Positions 35,012-45,636 of a DNA stretch of 64,000 nucleotides are shown here, one piece after another; positions within the stretch are counted from its first letter, which is position 1; each line of letters begins with the position of its first letter. Position numbers and translations under genes: made by a program. The notes below the pieces were generated by a model. That model worked only from the letters and a program-made list of their open reading frames with translations, searched no databases and was not told the origin of the DNA. Location: contig CAVVCH010000044.1 of NCBI GenBank assembly GCA_963746605.1, positions 1-64,000 on the forward strand, read 5' to 3'. Origin of the DNA: CAVQSS01 sp963746605. GTDB taxonomy: Bacteria > Desulfobacterota > RBG-13-43-22.

Positions 35012-36898
35012 TTATCCTTCCATCGGGAGTGCTGAACAAAGGCCGTCGCATAAGCCCAGCTCCTTCAGACAGCGTCGGGTGGGAACGCCGGTCTCGGGGT
35101 CCCACCCCTGCTCGTCGTAGTAATCCCCCACCATCTGCTCCAGGGCTTCCCGGGTGACCGGGGCGTCGGTCAGGTAATCGCGGAAGCCTTCGGCTCCGAA
35201 CCACTGCTCCGGAAATCCGTCTTCCTTCCGGGAAAATCCCTCCCGGAGGTTGGCCAGCCGCAGCAAGGTCCAGACCCGGTCGGCCCCTTGCCGGAGTCCT
35301 TCCAGATCGGTGTCCAGGCCGGTCACCGCCCGATACAGGTCGGCGCAGAGGGCGGCGCTGTAAAAGCGGTTGACCTGCCCCCGGGCGCAAAGTCCCAGGG
35401 ACCCGAGGATGGCAAACCAGCGGTGGGAATATTTGAGCAGGCGGCCGATCCGGAGTTCCGGGGTTTGATCCGCCCGGCCCAGTCCGGGAAGGATGCGCCG
35501 GATGGCCTCTTCCGGCGCGCCCATCCGGTCGAGATGAGAAGGGAAGGCTTCCAGGGGCCGGCGGGCGAAATAGGTCGGCGATCCGCTGGCGCCCACGTGA
35601 GGGCCCCGGGGATCCAACACCTGCCCGAGTTCCTGAGTCCCGAAGAGGTTCCAGATCATCGGCCCCTGGGGACCGATGTACGGCTGCATTCCCTTGACCA
35701 GCGGCGGGGCGAACCGCCGGGTCTCTTCCCCGAATTCAGCCATTATCCCTTTAAATCCTTTCCCCAGAATCCTTCCCAGGCCCTCCCCCCGGCTGATTTT
35801 TCCGGCCCAGGCCTCCAGGGAAGCCAGTGAACCCATCCGGATTTCCGGATCCGCCTGATCGGCAGGAATAATCCCCTGATCGACCAGTTTCCCGGCCAGG
35901 GCCATCACCCCGAAAAATTCGAACATGTCCAGCCCGTAATCGTCGAGGGTGGTGACGCATTTTACGGCCTCATCCCGATCTTGAAAACCGTATATCAGCG
36001 GAGTGACCAGGTTGGCGGCCGAGGTGGAACAGAGCCGCAACCCCTGAAACGGGCCTGCTTGAAATTCGATCACGTCCTTGTCGCCGATGGGGCAGGAGAC
36101 GCAGGCCACCCGCCTCTTTTTTATTTTGAGATAATCTTCCTTGGGCATGAGGGGCAGGGCCTTCAACAGCCCGAGTTCCTGCCACTCTTTCAACTGCGGG
36201 TAGCTGCGGATCCGGGAGAGCAGCCTTTCGTTCAACTCCCGGTACCCTTTAGGGTCGGCCACCCGGACGCCCTTGGTTCCCCTGACCCGGATGGCTTTCA
36301 GGTTCTTTGAGCCCATCACCGCCCCGAACCCGCCCCGGCCCAGGGTAGCCAGGTTATCGATCGAAGCCATGGAAAAAACCACCCCATTTTCCCCGCCCGG
36401 GCCGATGGCAATAATACCGGCCGATCGGCCTTCCCTTTTCCAAAGGGTCTCGCAGGTCTCGGCGATCCCCCGGCCCCACAGGAAGGCCGCCTCTTTGATT
36501 TCGATCCGATCGTCCTCGATGTTCAACCAGACCGGCCGGTCGGCCCGGCCTTCGATAATCAAATGGTCGAAACCGGCGTTTTTCAGGTTACAGCCCCAGC
36601 GCCCCCCTCCCCCGCCGCACCAGCCGATCGTTCCGCTGGACGGAAATTTGGTGATGCCGTAGACCCGGGAACTGGCGGGGATGCTGGTTCCCACCAGGGG
36701 TCCGGCCCCCAAGACCAGGGGGTTGTCCGGGGACAGGGGATCCGTCCCGGGTTTGATTCGGTCACAGGCCAGCTTGACGCACAACCCCAAACCGCCGACA
36801 TATTTTTCGGCCAGGCGGACGTCCAGCGGGATTATTTCCGTCTCTCTCCGGGTCAAGTCCACCCGCAGGATCCGGCCGGCGAATCCTCCCGGCTTCAT
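35012..36898 (-). CDS. Aldehyde:ferredoxin oxidoreductase family tungsten enzyme
   Basis: A 628-residue member of the tungsten AOR family, starting at ATG 36898 (MKPGGFAGRILRVDLTRRE). The N-terminal domain has the pterin-binding segments (GPLVGTSIPASSRVYGITKF, WGCNLKNAGFDHLIIEGRA, TLGRGGFGAVMGSKNLKAI). The cluster site reads C266VSC269PIGD273: the third cysteine of the usual CxxCxxxC is Asp here, so the [4Fe-4S] ligation may differ. Such enzymes oxidise aldehydes to acids, or reduce acids, with ferredoxin. Its own ferredoxin gene overlaps it upstream by four bases (ATGA). The frame is intact. Confidence 0.9.
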   Translation of the reverse strand: MKPGGFAGRILRVDLTRRETEIIPLDVRLAEKYVGGLGLCVKLACDRIKPGTDPLSPDNPLVLGAGPLVGTSIPASSRVYGITKFPSSGTIGWCGGGGGRWGCNLKNAGFDHLIIEGRADRPVWLNIEDDRIEIKEAAFLWGRGIAETCETLWKREGRSAGIIAIGPGGENGVVFSMASIDNLATLGRGGFGAVMGSKNLKAIRVRGTKGVRVADPKGYRELNERLLSRIRSYPQLKEWQELGLLKALPLMPKEDYLKIKKRRVACVSCPIGDKDVIEFQAGPFQGLRLCSTSAANLVTPLIYGFQDRDEAVKCVTTLDDYGLDMFEFFGVMALAGKLVDQGIIPADQADPEIRMGSLASLEAWAGKISRGEGLGRILGKGFKGIMAEFGEETRRFAPPLVKGMQPYIGPQGPMIWNLFGTQELGQVLDPRGPHVGASGSPTYFARRPLEAFPSHLDRMGAPEEAIRRILPGLGRADQTPELRIGRLLKYSHRWFAILGSLGLCARGQVNRFYSAALCADLYRAVTGLDTDLEGLRQGADRVWTLLRLANLREGFSRKEDGFPEQWFGAEGFRDYLTDAPVTREALEQMVGDYYDEQGWDPETGVPTRRCLKELGLCDGLCSALPMEG

Positions 36899-37135
36899 GG
36901 CTCGACCTCCAGCGGTTTTTTCTCGAGGGCTTGATAGAAACAATGGTCTGCACAGATCCCGCACCGGTTGCAGTCTTCGCTGAAGGCAATGGTGCAATCG
37001 GCGCCCGAGACCTCCACCCGGATTCGGGCCGCCGAGGGGTTAAAGGCCCGGGTATAGACCTCCGAGCAGGCCAACTGGCAGCGCAGACACCCGGCGCATT
37101 TTTCGGGGAAAGTCGACTAATTGATATTTGGTCAT
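36895..37135 (-). CDS. 4Fe-4S ferredoxin partner of the AOR (one frame break)
   Basis: About 79 residues. ATG at 37135 reads MTKYQLVDFP; removing one base of the four-G run 37105-37108 (CCCC on the coding strand) continues into EKCAGCLRCQLACSEVYTRA and, later, CNRCGICADHC. Two complete four-cysteine sets bind two [4Fe-4S] clusters. It stops at 36895 inside the AOR start. It is the probable electron carrier subunit, as in the AOR clusters of many anaerobes. Confidence 0.82.
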
Positions 37136-37282
37136 AGCTGGCTGACTCTTTAGCTGGTTATCTGACAATTAAAGTTCAGGTATTTGCAAACTCGAACTTT
37201 GATATGTTAGTCTGATTATTCGAAAAAAGTAAAGAGCAAACCCCTTGGTATCCATAGCGTGATCCGGATTGGAGGATGTCCA

Positions 37283-38246
37283 ATGGCCTATTCACTCCTT
37301 GACCTAGCCTGTGATGTATTGAAACAAACCAAACAACCGTTGACCTATCAGGAGGTTTGGGAGACAGGAAATACCTCTGGCCTGGCCGCAAAAATTAAAA
37401 CTTCAGGAAAAACTCCATGGCAAAGCCTCGGTGCCCAGCTTTACGTCGAAGTTCGAGATAATCCCCATTCAAAATTCATTAAAGTTGGGAAACGGCCGGC
37501 CCGTTTCTTTTTAAAAGAACGAGAAAAGGACCTTGCCGAGGATGTGGTAACCAAGATAGAGCGGGAAGAACAAAAGAAAACTGAAAAAGCAACCAAATAT
37601 AATGAAAGAGATCTGCATCCCCTTCTGGCCTACTTTGCCTATGCCAACCCATCATTCAATCGAGGCAGATCTATTTTCTCCAAAACAATATTCCATGAGA
37701 AATCGCAGAAGAAGGGTTACAGCGAATGGGTTCAGCCCGGACATGGTCGGTTTTTACCTTCCTATAGATGACTGGCGGCCAGAGGTGATCGAGTTTAACC
37801 GACTCTCAGATAACAACGTCTTTGCGACTATTTCTTTCTTTTGAGATCAAAAAATTCCTCAACAAAGGAAACTACAGAGAAGCATACTTCCAGGCCGTTT
37901 CTAACTCTTCTTGGGCTCATGAGGGTTATCTCGTAGCCACCGAAATCCTTCAAGATGATGATTTCCTGGCTGAAATCGAGAGATTGGCGGCCTCATTTGG
38001 GATCGGCATCATTCAAATGGATCTCCATGATATCGATAGCTCCTCCGTTCTATATCCTGCTCGGATCAGGGATGGATTCCGGATTGGGAAACGATCAATA
38101 AACTCTGTGAGCAGAATTCGGATTTTGAAAAATTCGTTCAAGACGTAAAAATTGATTTTGAATCGAAACGTATCCATCGCTCCGAGTACGACGAAATTCC
38201 AAAAGATCCCAGAAGATACATATCAGAGAAAATTAAAATCCAATAA
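37283..38246 (+). CDS. HARE-HTH domain protein (COG2958-like), several frame breaks
   Basis: The N-terminus (MAYSLLDLACDVLKQTKQPL, ..GLAAKIKTSGKTPWQSLGAQ) is a HARE-type winged helix found in restriction-linked and chromatin proteins. The remaining frames read NERDLHPLLAYFAYANPSFN, then GFYLPIDDWRPEVIEFNRLS, SNSSWAHEGYLVATEILQDD and finally QDVKIDFESKRIHRSEYDEI to a stop at 38246. This matches uncharacterised COG2958-type proteins of about 320 residues. At least three shifts, each of one-extra-base sense, separate the pieces. It may be a DNA-modification-linked protein; whether intact in vivo is unclear. Confidence 0.65.
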
Positions 38247-38352
38247 TGGGGAGTATTTTATAAAGTTTCGGGTAGGTTGTAGTTGAGTTTCCTCCTAACC
38301 AGTCGGATTTTAATTAGTCGATCCTGAAAAAAGCGTGGAGGAATCGAGAACC

Positions 38353-39727
38353 ATGAAAAAGAACCTGGCCCTGGTGGCCTTTTACGCCCTTTTGGTTTCT
38401 GCTTTTCCGCTATCTGCTGGAGGCGCAAACAATCCCCGATCCGGCACTGGTGGCCGCGATAGCCGCCATCAAGGCCATTGACAACCATGCCCATCCGTTG
38501 CGGGCCCTCCAAGAAGGCGAACGCGATACCGAATGGGGCGATCTGGGCTATCACACCGCGGAAACCGCCGGCCCTGACCCGGGGGCCGAGATGCCGCTGG
38601 TCCCTTTTCGGTTGCGGCCGAAAAGCCCGGAATTCCTGGCCGTTTGGAAAGCGCTCTACGGGCTGCCGGAGGGCGCTGTCACCAAGGATCTCGTCCTGGA
38701 GTTGGATCAGGTCAAACGGCGGATCAGGAGTGAGCAGGCCGACAACTATCCCACCTGGGTCCTGGACAAAATAGGCCTGGCAACCATGCTGGCCAACCGC
38801 GTGGTCATGGACCGCAGCTTGCCCGCGCCCCGTTTTCGCTGGGTCCCTTACGTCGACGCCTTGATGTTCCCGCTCTCCAATGAAGCTGTGCGCCGGGCCA
38901 GACCCGATCTGGTTCCCTCCTATGGCAGTTTGGAGCGTCTGCTGAAGACCCATCTGGCGGACCTGGGATTGAACCGTTTGCCACCCAGCCTGGGAGGATA
39001 CCTGACCAAGATAGTCACTCCGACGTTGGAGCGTCAGAAACAGGGAGGGGCGGTGGCGGTCAAGTTTCAGACCGCCTACGTGCGCACGCTGGATATTTCC
39101 AATCCGTCAGCGGAACAGGCCAAGCGCGCCTATGACCGCACTATCGAGGGAGGGACGCCGACGGATGGCGAATACAAGGCCCTCCAGGATTACCTGTTTC
39201 GCTACATCTCCCGGGAAGCCGGTCGATTAGACTTGCCCGTCCACGTCCATACGGGCCTGGGCATCGGTAAATTTTTCGACGTAGCCGGATCGAATCCCCT
39301 GTTGCTGGAACCGGTCTTCAACGATCCGGTGTTGCGTCCTACCAAATTTGTCATGCTGCACGGAGGCTGGCCTTTTACCGAACAATGCGCCGCCCTGCTC
39401 CTCAAACCCAATGTCTATGTCGATTTCTCAGCCAGAGCCTTCCTCTTTTATCCGCGTGAACTCAGTCGGGCCATACGGAGTTGGCTGGAAATTTCTCCCG
39501 ACAAGGTTCTTTTTGGGACCGATGGTTTTGAACTCGATCCCCATATGCCCTTTCTCAATTGGGAAGAATTCACCTGGCTGGGAACCTATAGCGCGCGGCA
39601 GGCCTTGGCGCAGGTGCTCACGGAAATGATGCAGGATAACGAAATGTCCCAGGAAGAGGCCTTGGCTATCGCCCGGAAAGTACTCCGAGAAAACGCCGTC
39701 ACCCTGTATAAGCTGGAGAGCCCCTGA
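38353..39727 (+). CDS. Exported amidohydrolase-family (TIM-barrel) metal hydrolase, one frame break
   Basis: ATG 38353 begins a signal sequence (MKKNLALVAFYALLVSAF). One extra T in the following T run separates it from LLEAQTIPDPALVAAIAAIK and the body, about 457 residues in all. It belongs to the amidohydrolase-2 group: DNHAHP gives the first metal His pair, LPVHVHTGLG the next, FVMLHGGWPF the third and FGTDGFELDP the final Asp. Relatives include glucuronate isomerase-like and glutamine-synthetase-linked hydrolases. The substrate is unknown. Probably periplasmic. A hemerythrin gene follows after 63 bases. Confidence 0.8.
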
Positions 39728-39790
39728 CAGGTTGGATTGATCCGGCCCCAAAAACTTGATCCGAAATCCAAAGAGGAGGAGGAGTAACCT

Positions 39791-40339
39791 ATGCAAGCAC
39801 GCGGACCGCTCATGATAGAGCATCGTCTGATCGAACGCATGCTCTCGCTCATCCAAGATACGCTCACGCAAATCAAATCGACCCACAGGGTTGACCCTTT
39901 GTTCGTCGATGCGGCGCTCGATTTCATTCGCATGTATGCCGATCGGACCCATCATGGAAAAGAGGAGGACATCCTTTTCCGAGATTTGCGCCAGCGATCC
40001 TTATCGGACGAAGACCGGCAGATCATGGACGAGTTGATCGAAGAACATCTCTTTGCCCGTCAGACGACTAAAGAACTGGTTGAAGCCAACACCCGTTATC
40101 GGAACGGCGATGCCTCCGCGTTGGCGGACATTGTCGCTCGGCTTCGCACGCTGGTTGAGTTCTATCCCAAGCATATCGAGAAAGAAGACCGGGTGTTCTT
40201 TCCGGCGGCGAGGGCCTACTTTACAGAGGAAGAAGACCAAGCCCTGCTGGCGGAGTTCCGGGAGTTCGACCGAAAGATGATCCACGAAAAGTACCAGTTG
40301 CTGATTGAAGGATTGAAAAGGGAAAGGGGAAACCCATGA
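39791..40339 (+). CDS. Hemerythrin HHE-domain protein
   Basis: A 182-residue four-helix protein with a full set of di-iron ligands: IEHRLIERM (helix 1), DRTHHGKEEDILF (helix 2), LIEEHLFARQ (helix 3) and YPKHIEKEDRVFFP (helix 4). Such proteins bind oxygen or nitric oxide, or serve in iron and redox sensing. In an anaerobe an oxygen-scavenging or sensing role is the usual guess. It overlaps the next gene by four bases (ATGA), so translation is coupled to the UbiA-type gene. Confidence 0.88.
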   Translation: MQARGPLMIEHRLIERMLSLIQDTLTQIKSTHRVDPLFVDAALDFIRMYADRTHHGKEEDILFRDLRQRSLSDEDRQIMDELIEEHLFARQTTKELVEANTRYRNGDASALADIVARLRTLVEFYPKHIEKEDRVFFPAARAYFTEEEDQALLAEFREFDRKMIHEKYQLLIEGLKRERGNP

Positions 40340-41140
40340 TTCGCTCTCCCTGGTTTCAAGCCGCCCGCCTCCAATTGCACACCATTGGATTCGTCCCTCT
40401 ATTGCTGGGAAGTACTATCGCCTGGTATGAGCAGGGCCGTTTCAGCGGGACACGGTTTTTTGTATCCGTCATCATCGGTCTGCTGGTTCATCTGATAACC
40501 GCCTTCGTCAACGACCTGGCCGATGTGCGTACCGATGAAAGCAATGCCTTTCGCAGCCTTTTTTCCGGGGGTTCCGGGGTTACTTGTCGAAGGTCTGCTG
40601 CCGCGTTCCAGTCTGGCCAAGGGCGCCGCCTGGGCGGTTTTTTTATCCGTGATCTTGACCGGCGTTTTGGTCTTTATGCTCCAGGTTCACTGGGGAATCT
40701 TTCTGTTCTTAGGTTGGGGTCTGATCAGCGGCCTCGGCTACAGCCTTCCGCCCCTCAAGCTGTCGTATCGCGGGGGCGGTGAATTTCTGGTCCTCCTGAA
40801 TTATGGACCGGCGCTGGTCTGGACCGGGTATTTCGTCCAGGCCGGACCGATTCCCACAACGTTGCCCTGGGTTTTGAGCGTGCCCATCGGATTGACTGTT
40901 TTCGCTCTCATTGCCATTACCCAGTTTCCCGACCGGGAGGCGGACCGGACGGCAAAAAAACGCTCCTTGGTCATTCTGCTGGGGGAAAGCCGCACGCTGG
41001 GCATTATTGCCGCGGCGATACTATTGAGCTTCCTCAGCGTCGTGCTCTGTTGGCCGGCGCGGTTCCCGTCTGGGTAGGCGTTCTTTCCCTGCTTGGCCTC
41101 CCGCTGGTCTTTGATATACTGAGAATTATTCACCCGGGGG
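40336..41140 (+). CDS. UbiA-family prenyltransferase (MenA-like), frame-broken
   Basis: A membrane prenyltransferase. First Asp-rich motif NDLADVRTDE and second DREADRTAKKRSL are both present, with about eight hydrophobic helices. Frames change at about 40559-40564 (one extra T, restoring LFPGVPGLLVEGL) and near 41055 (to LLAGAVPVWVGVLSLLGLPL). Members attach polyprenyl chains to quinone precursors such as dihydroxynaphthoate. The end of the gene is unclear, because the frame runs without a stop into a methyltransferase-like piece at 41138. It is translationally coupled to the hemerythrin. Confidence 0.78.
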
Positions 41141-41380
41141 CCTTTCGCCGTCCACCGCCATCCGATCTGTATCGGCTACCTGATCATGCTCGCCGGGCTC
41201 AGCCTGATCCTCGGTTCCCTCGGATCACTCGTCGCGGGTATCCCCTTGCTGTTGGCCTTGACGGTTATCTATTTGCGACTGTTCGAAGAACCCGCTCTGC
41301 AAAAACGCTTCGGATCGGCCTATCGGCTCTATACCGGCCGAGTTCCCCTCTTCTGGCCGGCCAAACGCCGACGGATTCCG
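41138..41380 (+). pseudogene. C-terminal half of an isoprenylcysteine/phospholipid methyltransferase-like protein
   Basis: GPFAVHRHPICIGYLIMLAG, two hydrophobic segments, and LFEEPALQKRFGSAYRLYTG are the conserved C-terminal part of ICMT/PEMT membrane methyltransferases (RHPxYxG...EE..L...FG..Y..Y). The N-terminal helices are absent: the UbiA C-terminus is joined directly before it, after removal of one G from a five-G run. It then runs in frame into the ABC permease. It is either a deletion junction or a natural fusion. Confidence 0.6.
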
Positions 41381-42497
41381 GTGGCCTTCAGAAACCTTCG
41401 GGGGGATCGCATCCGTTTCAGCGTGAATGTCCTCGGCGTTTCCTTTGCCATTTTGCTCATCTGTTTCCAGCTATCCATTCTCAAGGGAACCCGCAGCCAG
41501 ATAACGACCTATATCGATCATACCGGAGCGGATATCTGGGTGATGCAGCAGGGCGTGGATGATTTTATCGCCACGTCGGTCTTGTCCCGGCAAGCCGTTC
41601 AGGAGCTGGAAAAACTGGACGGCGTCGACCGGGCTGTCGGCATCTATGCCGTTTATACCCTGTTGAAAACCGACCGGGTTAAGTCTCGGGTATATGTCAT
41701 CGGGTATGATACCCGATCCGGCGACGGCGGCCCCTGGAAGCTGGGACGGACCCTGCCCCACCTGAAAGACAGCCGGGAACTGAAGGACGACGAGGTCCTG
41801 CTGGATCAAAACCTGGCCCAGCGCCACGGCCTTGAACCGGGGGATACCCTCTCTCTTTTCGGCCGGACTTTCACGATCGCCGGCTTCACCCTGGAAACCA
41901 TGTCCATCGGTAGTCAGTACGCCTTCCTGTCCCGGGAAGCCTTCGGTCGAATAGTGCCCGGCGGTGAATTTTCCTTCACCCATATTCTGCTCTGGAAGAG
42001 CAAAAAGGTAACGGACGAGGCACTTATCCGGCGGATCGAAACGGCCACCCGGCTGACCGCCCTGACCCGAAACCGGCTCGCCGACAACATGCGCGAATTC
42101 CTGGGCATGTTTATGCTGCCCTTGTTAATGGTCGGGGTGGTGATGGGTTTTTTGGTCGGCTGCATAACGATCGGCATTACCCTGTATACCTCCACGCTGG
42201 AACGGTTTAAGGAGTACGGCACCCTGAAGGCCCTGGGGGCGACGGATCGCTATCTTTTTGGTTTGCTGTTACGGCAAGCGCTGATCTCCTTGAGTCTCGG
42301 CACCACGTTGGGTTTTGGGTCTGGCGGCTCTGGCCGATCATTTCATCAATCAGTGGGTACCGGGCATGACGGCCGAATTGGATATCGCCATCACGATCCA
42401 GACCATCGGCGCCGGTCTGGCTATGGCGCTTTTCAGCACGGCCCTGCCGACGCGGCGCCTGCTCCGATTAGACCCTCTGGAGGCCTTCAGGGCATGA
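41381..42497 (+). CDS. ABC exporter permease of MacB/DevC (FtsX-like) type, one frame break
   Basis: It begins near a GTG at 41381 (VAFRNLRGDRIRFSVNVLGV) with a first membrane helix. A large periplasmic domain (ADIWVMQQGVDDFIATSVLS ... HILLWKSKKV) follows, then three C-terminal helices of the FtsX family (STLERFKEYGTLKALGATDR). A shift near 42312 moves the last helix to another frame ending LPTRRLLRLDPLEAFRA. The stop overlaps the ATPase start (ATGA). It has the layout of DevC-like permeases of glycolipid or peptide exporters. A separate start is assumed; the same frame continues from the preceding methyltransferase piece. Confidence 0.78.
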
Positions 42498-43174
42498 CGC
42501 CGGTTATCGAAGCGCAGGAGCTGACCCACAGCTTCGGCAAAGAAGAAAAGAGAGTCATCGCCGTCAACGGCGTTTCGCTTCAGGTGAACGCCGGGGAATT
42601 CGTTATTCTCAGAGGACCTTCCGGCAGCGGGAAAACCACTCTCCTGGCCCTGCTGGGCTGTCTGCTCCGACCGACTTCCGGCCGCCTCCGCTTATTGGGG
42701 AAAGAGGTGGGCTCTCTTTCGTCAGCCTCGTTGGCTCAACTGCGCGCGGAAACCATCGGTTTTGTCTTCCAAGGCTTCAATCTTCTTTCGGCCTTAAGGG
42801 CCTGGGAAAACGTGGCCCTGGTCGGAGATTTTCTTCTCCGACGCCCGGAAGGGACGCGCTCCCGGGCCATGGAACTCCTCGAGCAAGTCGGATTGGGACA
42901 CAGGCTGGACCACCTGCCGGCCGATCTTTCAGCCGGTGAGAAACAGCGCGTCGCCTTTGCCCGGGCGCTTTTGAACAATCCCCGGGTCATTCTGGCCGAT
43001 GAACCGACCGCCAATCTCGATGCCCACAACCGGGTGGTCATCGCCGACCACCTGAGAAAGGCCGTGGACCAACAAAGCGTCAGCGTCCTCGTGGCCACCC
43101 ATGATGAACGTCTCCAGGACTGGGCTGATCGAATCCTCCGTATCGAAGATGGCCGATTGGCAGATGGGAGCTAA
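42494..43174 (+). CDS. ABC exporter ATP-binding protein (LolD/DevA type)
   Basis: A 226-residue ATPase with Walker A GPSGSGKTT, signature LSAGEKQR (a variant of LSGGQ), Walker B VILADEPTAN and switch His in VATHD. The ADEPTANLD form is typical of the LolD/MacB/DevA group that works with FtsX-like permeases. It partners the permease just upstream, which it overlaps. An HlyD-type adaptor is not visible in the window. Confidence 0.92.
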   Translation: MTPVIEAQELTHSFGKEEKRVIAVNGVSLQVNAGEFVILRGPSGSGKTTLLALLGCLLRPTSGRLRLLGKEVGSLSSASLAQLRAETIGFVFQGFNLLSALRAWENVALVGDFLLRRPEGTRSRAMELLEQVGLGHRLDHLPADLSAGEKQRVAFARALLNNPRVILADEPTANLDAHNRVVIADHLRKAVDQQSVSVLVATHDERLQDWADRILRIEDGRLADGS

Positions 43175-43276
43175 CCTAATCGAGGAGGCCTGAAATCGGA
43201 CAGACAAAAGAATTGATATCTTTCCAGGACCCTGTGCTAAGATGAGGTTTGGCAATACTGCCAGGAGAGAACACCA

Positions 43277-45606
43277 ATGAGTGACACCGGAAATCAGGAC
43301 AGACACGAAGCATCCTGGGATTCCTCCAACCAAGAGGAACTCTATCAAATACTGTTTGAGGAAGCCTCTGACGGCATATTCATTACCGACCCTCAAGGAC
43401 GGTTTGTTGCCTTCAATCCACGGGGAATCGAATTGACCGGCTATTCCCGAGAGGACCTTCTCGGCTTAAACTTCACCGCCTTGTTCCCTCCTGAAGACCT
43501 GGTCCGTGACCCGATCCGCATGGACGATCTGCGGCAAGGCAAAATCGTGATCAAAGAAAGGCGAATCCGCCGAAAGGACGACAGCCTGCTTCCGGTGGAA
43601 ATCAGTGCCCGGATGCTGCCTGCTGGCAACCTGCTGGGCATTGTGCGAGACATCACTGAGCGTAAATTGGCGGAGCGGGCGCTGCGGCAAAGCGAGGAGC
43701 GCATGCGCCTCGCGCTCAGGGCTGCCAACCAGGGATTCTATGACCTAAACGTACAGACAGGCGAGGCACAAGTCAGTCCGGAATATGCCAGCATGCTGGG
43801 CTATGACCCGGCGGAATTTCACGAAACCAATGCGGCCTGGATCGAACGGTTGCACCCGGAGGACCATGAGCCCGTCGCCGCTATCTATCACGACTACATC
43901 GCCGGCAAGATCCCGGAATACCGGGTAGAATTTCGCCAACGTACCAAATCCGGGGATTGGAAGTGGATCCTCTCGCTCGGCAAAATCGTGGAAAGGGACG
44001 CCCAAGCCAAGCCGCTGCGCATGCTCGGGACGCACACCGACATCACCGAACGAAAATCAACCGAGGACGCGCTTCGAAGAAGCGAAAAGCGCCTGCGCGC
44101 CCTCATCGATTCCGCCCCCTTCGGGGCACACCTTTATGAACTGGATGAGTACGACCGGCTTGTTTTCAGAGGCTACAACCAATCGGCAAACCGAATCCTC
44201 GGAGTGGACAACGCGCAGTTCCTCGGCAAGACCATCGTGGAAGCCTTTCCGCCGCTTGCCGCGACGGAAATCCCCGCCAGTACAAACGGGCGGCCGTCAC
44301 TGGCGAGGAATACCAAACGGAGCAGGTGGACTATGACCACGGTCAGATCAGAGGCGCGTTCGAGGTCCACGCCTTTCAGACCGCGCCCCGGTGGATGGCC
44401 GCCTTTTTTGTTGACATCACCGAGCGCAAAAAGGCTGAGATGGAGAAGGAGAAGCTCCAGGCCCAACTGCTGCAATCGCAGAAGATGGAGTCGGTGGGGC
44501 GGCTGGCCGGCGGCGTGGCCCACGATTTCAACAACATGCTTTCGGCGATCCTGGGCCATGCCGAACTGGCCATGATCAAGTGCCCCTCCTCGGAGCCGCT
44601 CCTGGACGACCTCAAAGCGATCCAGATAGCCGGCCACCGTTCCGCCGACCTCGTCCGGCAACTGCTGGCCTTTGCCCGCAAGCAGACCGTGGCGCCCAAG
44701 GTCCTGGATTTAAACGACACCGTGGCGGGCATGCTCAAGATGCTGCGGCGGCTGATCGGCGAGGACATCGATCTGGTCTGGATGCCGGGAGCGGGCCTGT
44801 GGCCGGTCAAGATCGACCCCTCGCAGATCGACCAGCTTCTGGCCAATCTTTGCGTCAACGCCCGGGATGCCATCGCCGGAGTGGGCAAGGTCACCATCGA
44901 AACGGACAACACCGCCTTCGATGAGGCCTATTGTGCCATTCACCCGGCTTTCCCCTGCGGGGAATATGTCCTGCTCGCTGTAAGCGATGACGGCTGTGGA
45001 ATGAGCCCGGGAGTCCTGGATCATCTTTTCGAGCCTTTTTTCACCACCAAAGAGGTGGGTCGGGGCACGGGGCTGGGGCTGGCCACCGTCTACGGCGTCG
45101 TCAGGCAGAACGAGGGCTTTATCAACGTCTACAGTGAGCCCGGGAAAGGGACTACCTTCAAAATCTATCTGCCCCGGTTCGCGGGGGAGGCCGTGGAGCC
45201 GACGGCCGCCGGAACGGCGAAAATGCCCAAGGGCCAGGGAGAGACGGTGCTGCTGGTGGAGGACGAAGCGGCGATCCTGGAGGTGGGCCGGGGAATGCTG
45301 AAAAAGTTGGGCTATAGGGTACTGACGGCCGCCACACCGGGCGAGGCGCTCCGCCAGGCAAGTGCCCGCCCCGACGAAATACAACTGCTGATTACCGACG
45401 TGGTCATGCCGGAGATGAACGGCCGGGACCTGGCAAAATCGATCCGTGATATCAAACCCGGGCTGAAATGCCTGTTCATATCCGGTTACACGGCCGATGT
45501 CATCGCGCACCGGGGCGTGTTGGAGGAAGGTGTGTACTTCCTTCAGAAACCGTTCTCCATGAAAGATCTGGCGTCCAAGGTGCGCCAGGCGTTGGAGCAA
45601 GAATAG
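43277..45606 (+). CDS. PAS hybrid sensor histidine kinase with receiver domain (one frame break)
   Basis: About 776 residues. Order: PAS 1 (about 20-130, FEEASDGIFITDPQGRFVAF), PAS 2 of PAS_3 type (150-265), a third degenerate PAS (about 275-385, crossing the break near 44280), then the kinase core with phospho-acceptor in AGGVAHDFNNML and ATPase boxes CVNARDAI, DDGCGM and GRGTGLGLATVYG. A C-terminal receiver has the acceptor Asp in LLITDVVMPEMNG and the Lys in FLQKPFS. There are no membrane helices, so it is a cytoplasmic sensor. The break has the sense of one lost base. No output regulator is adjacent. Confidence 0.9.
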
Positions 45607-45636
45607 GTGCGCAGCACCGACAAACAAGGAGGAGCC

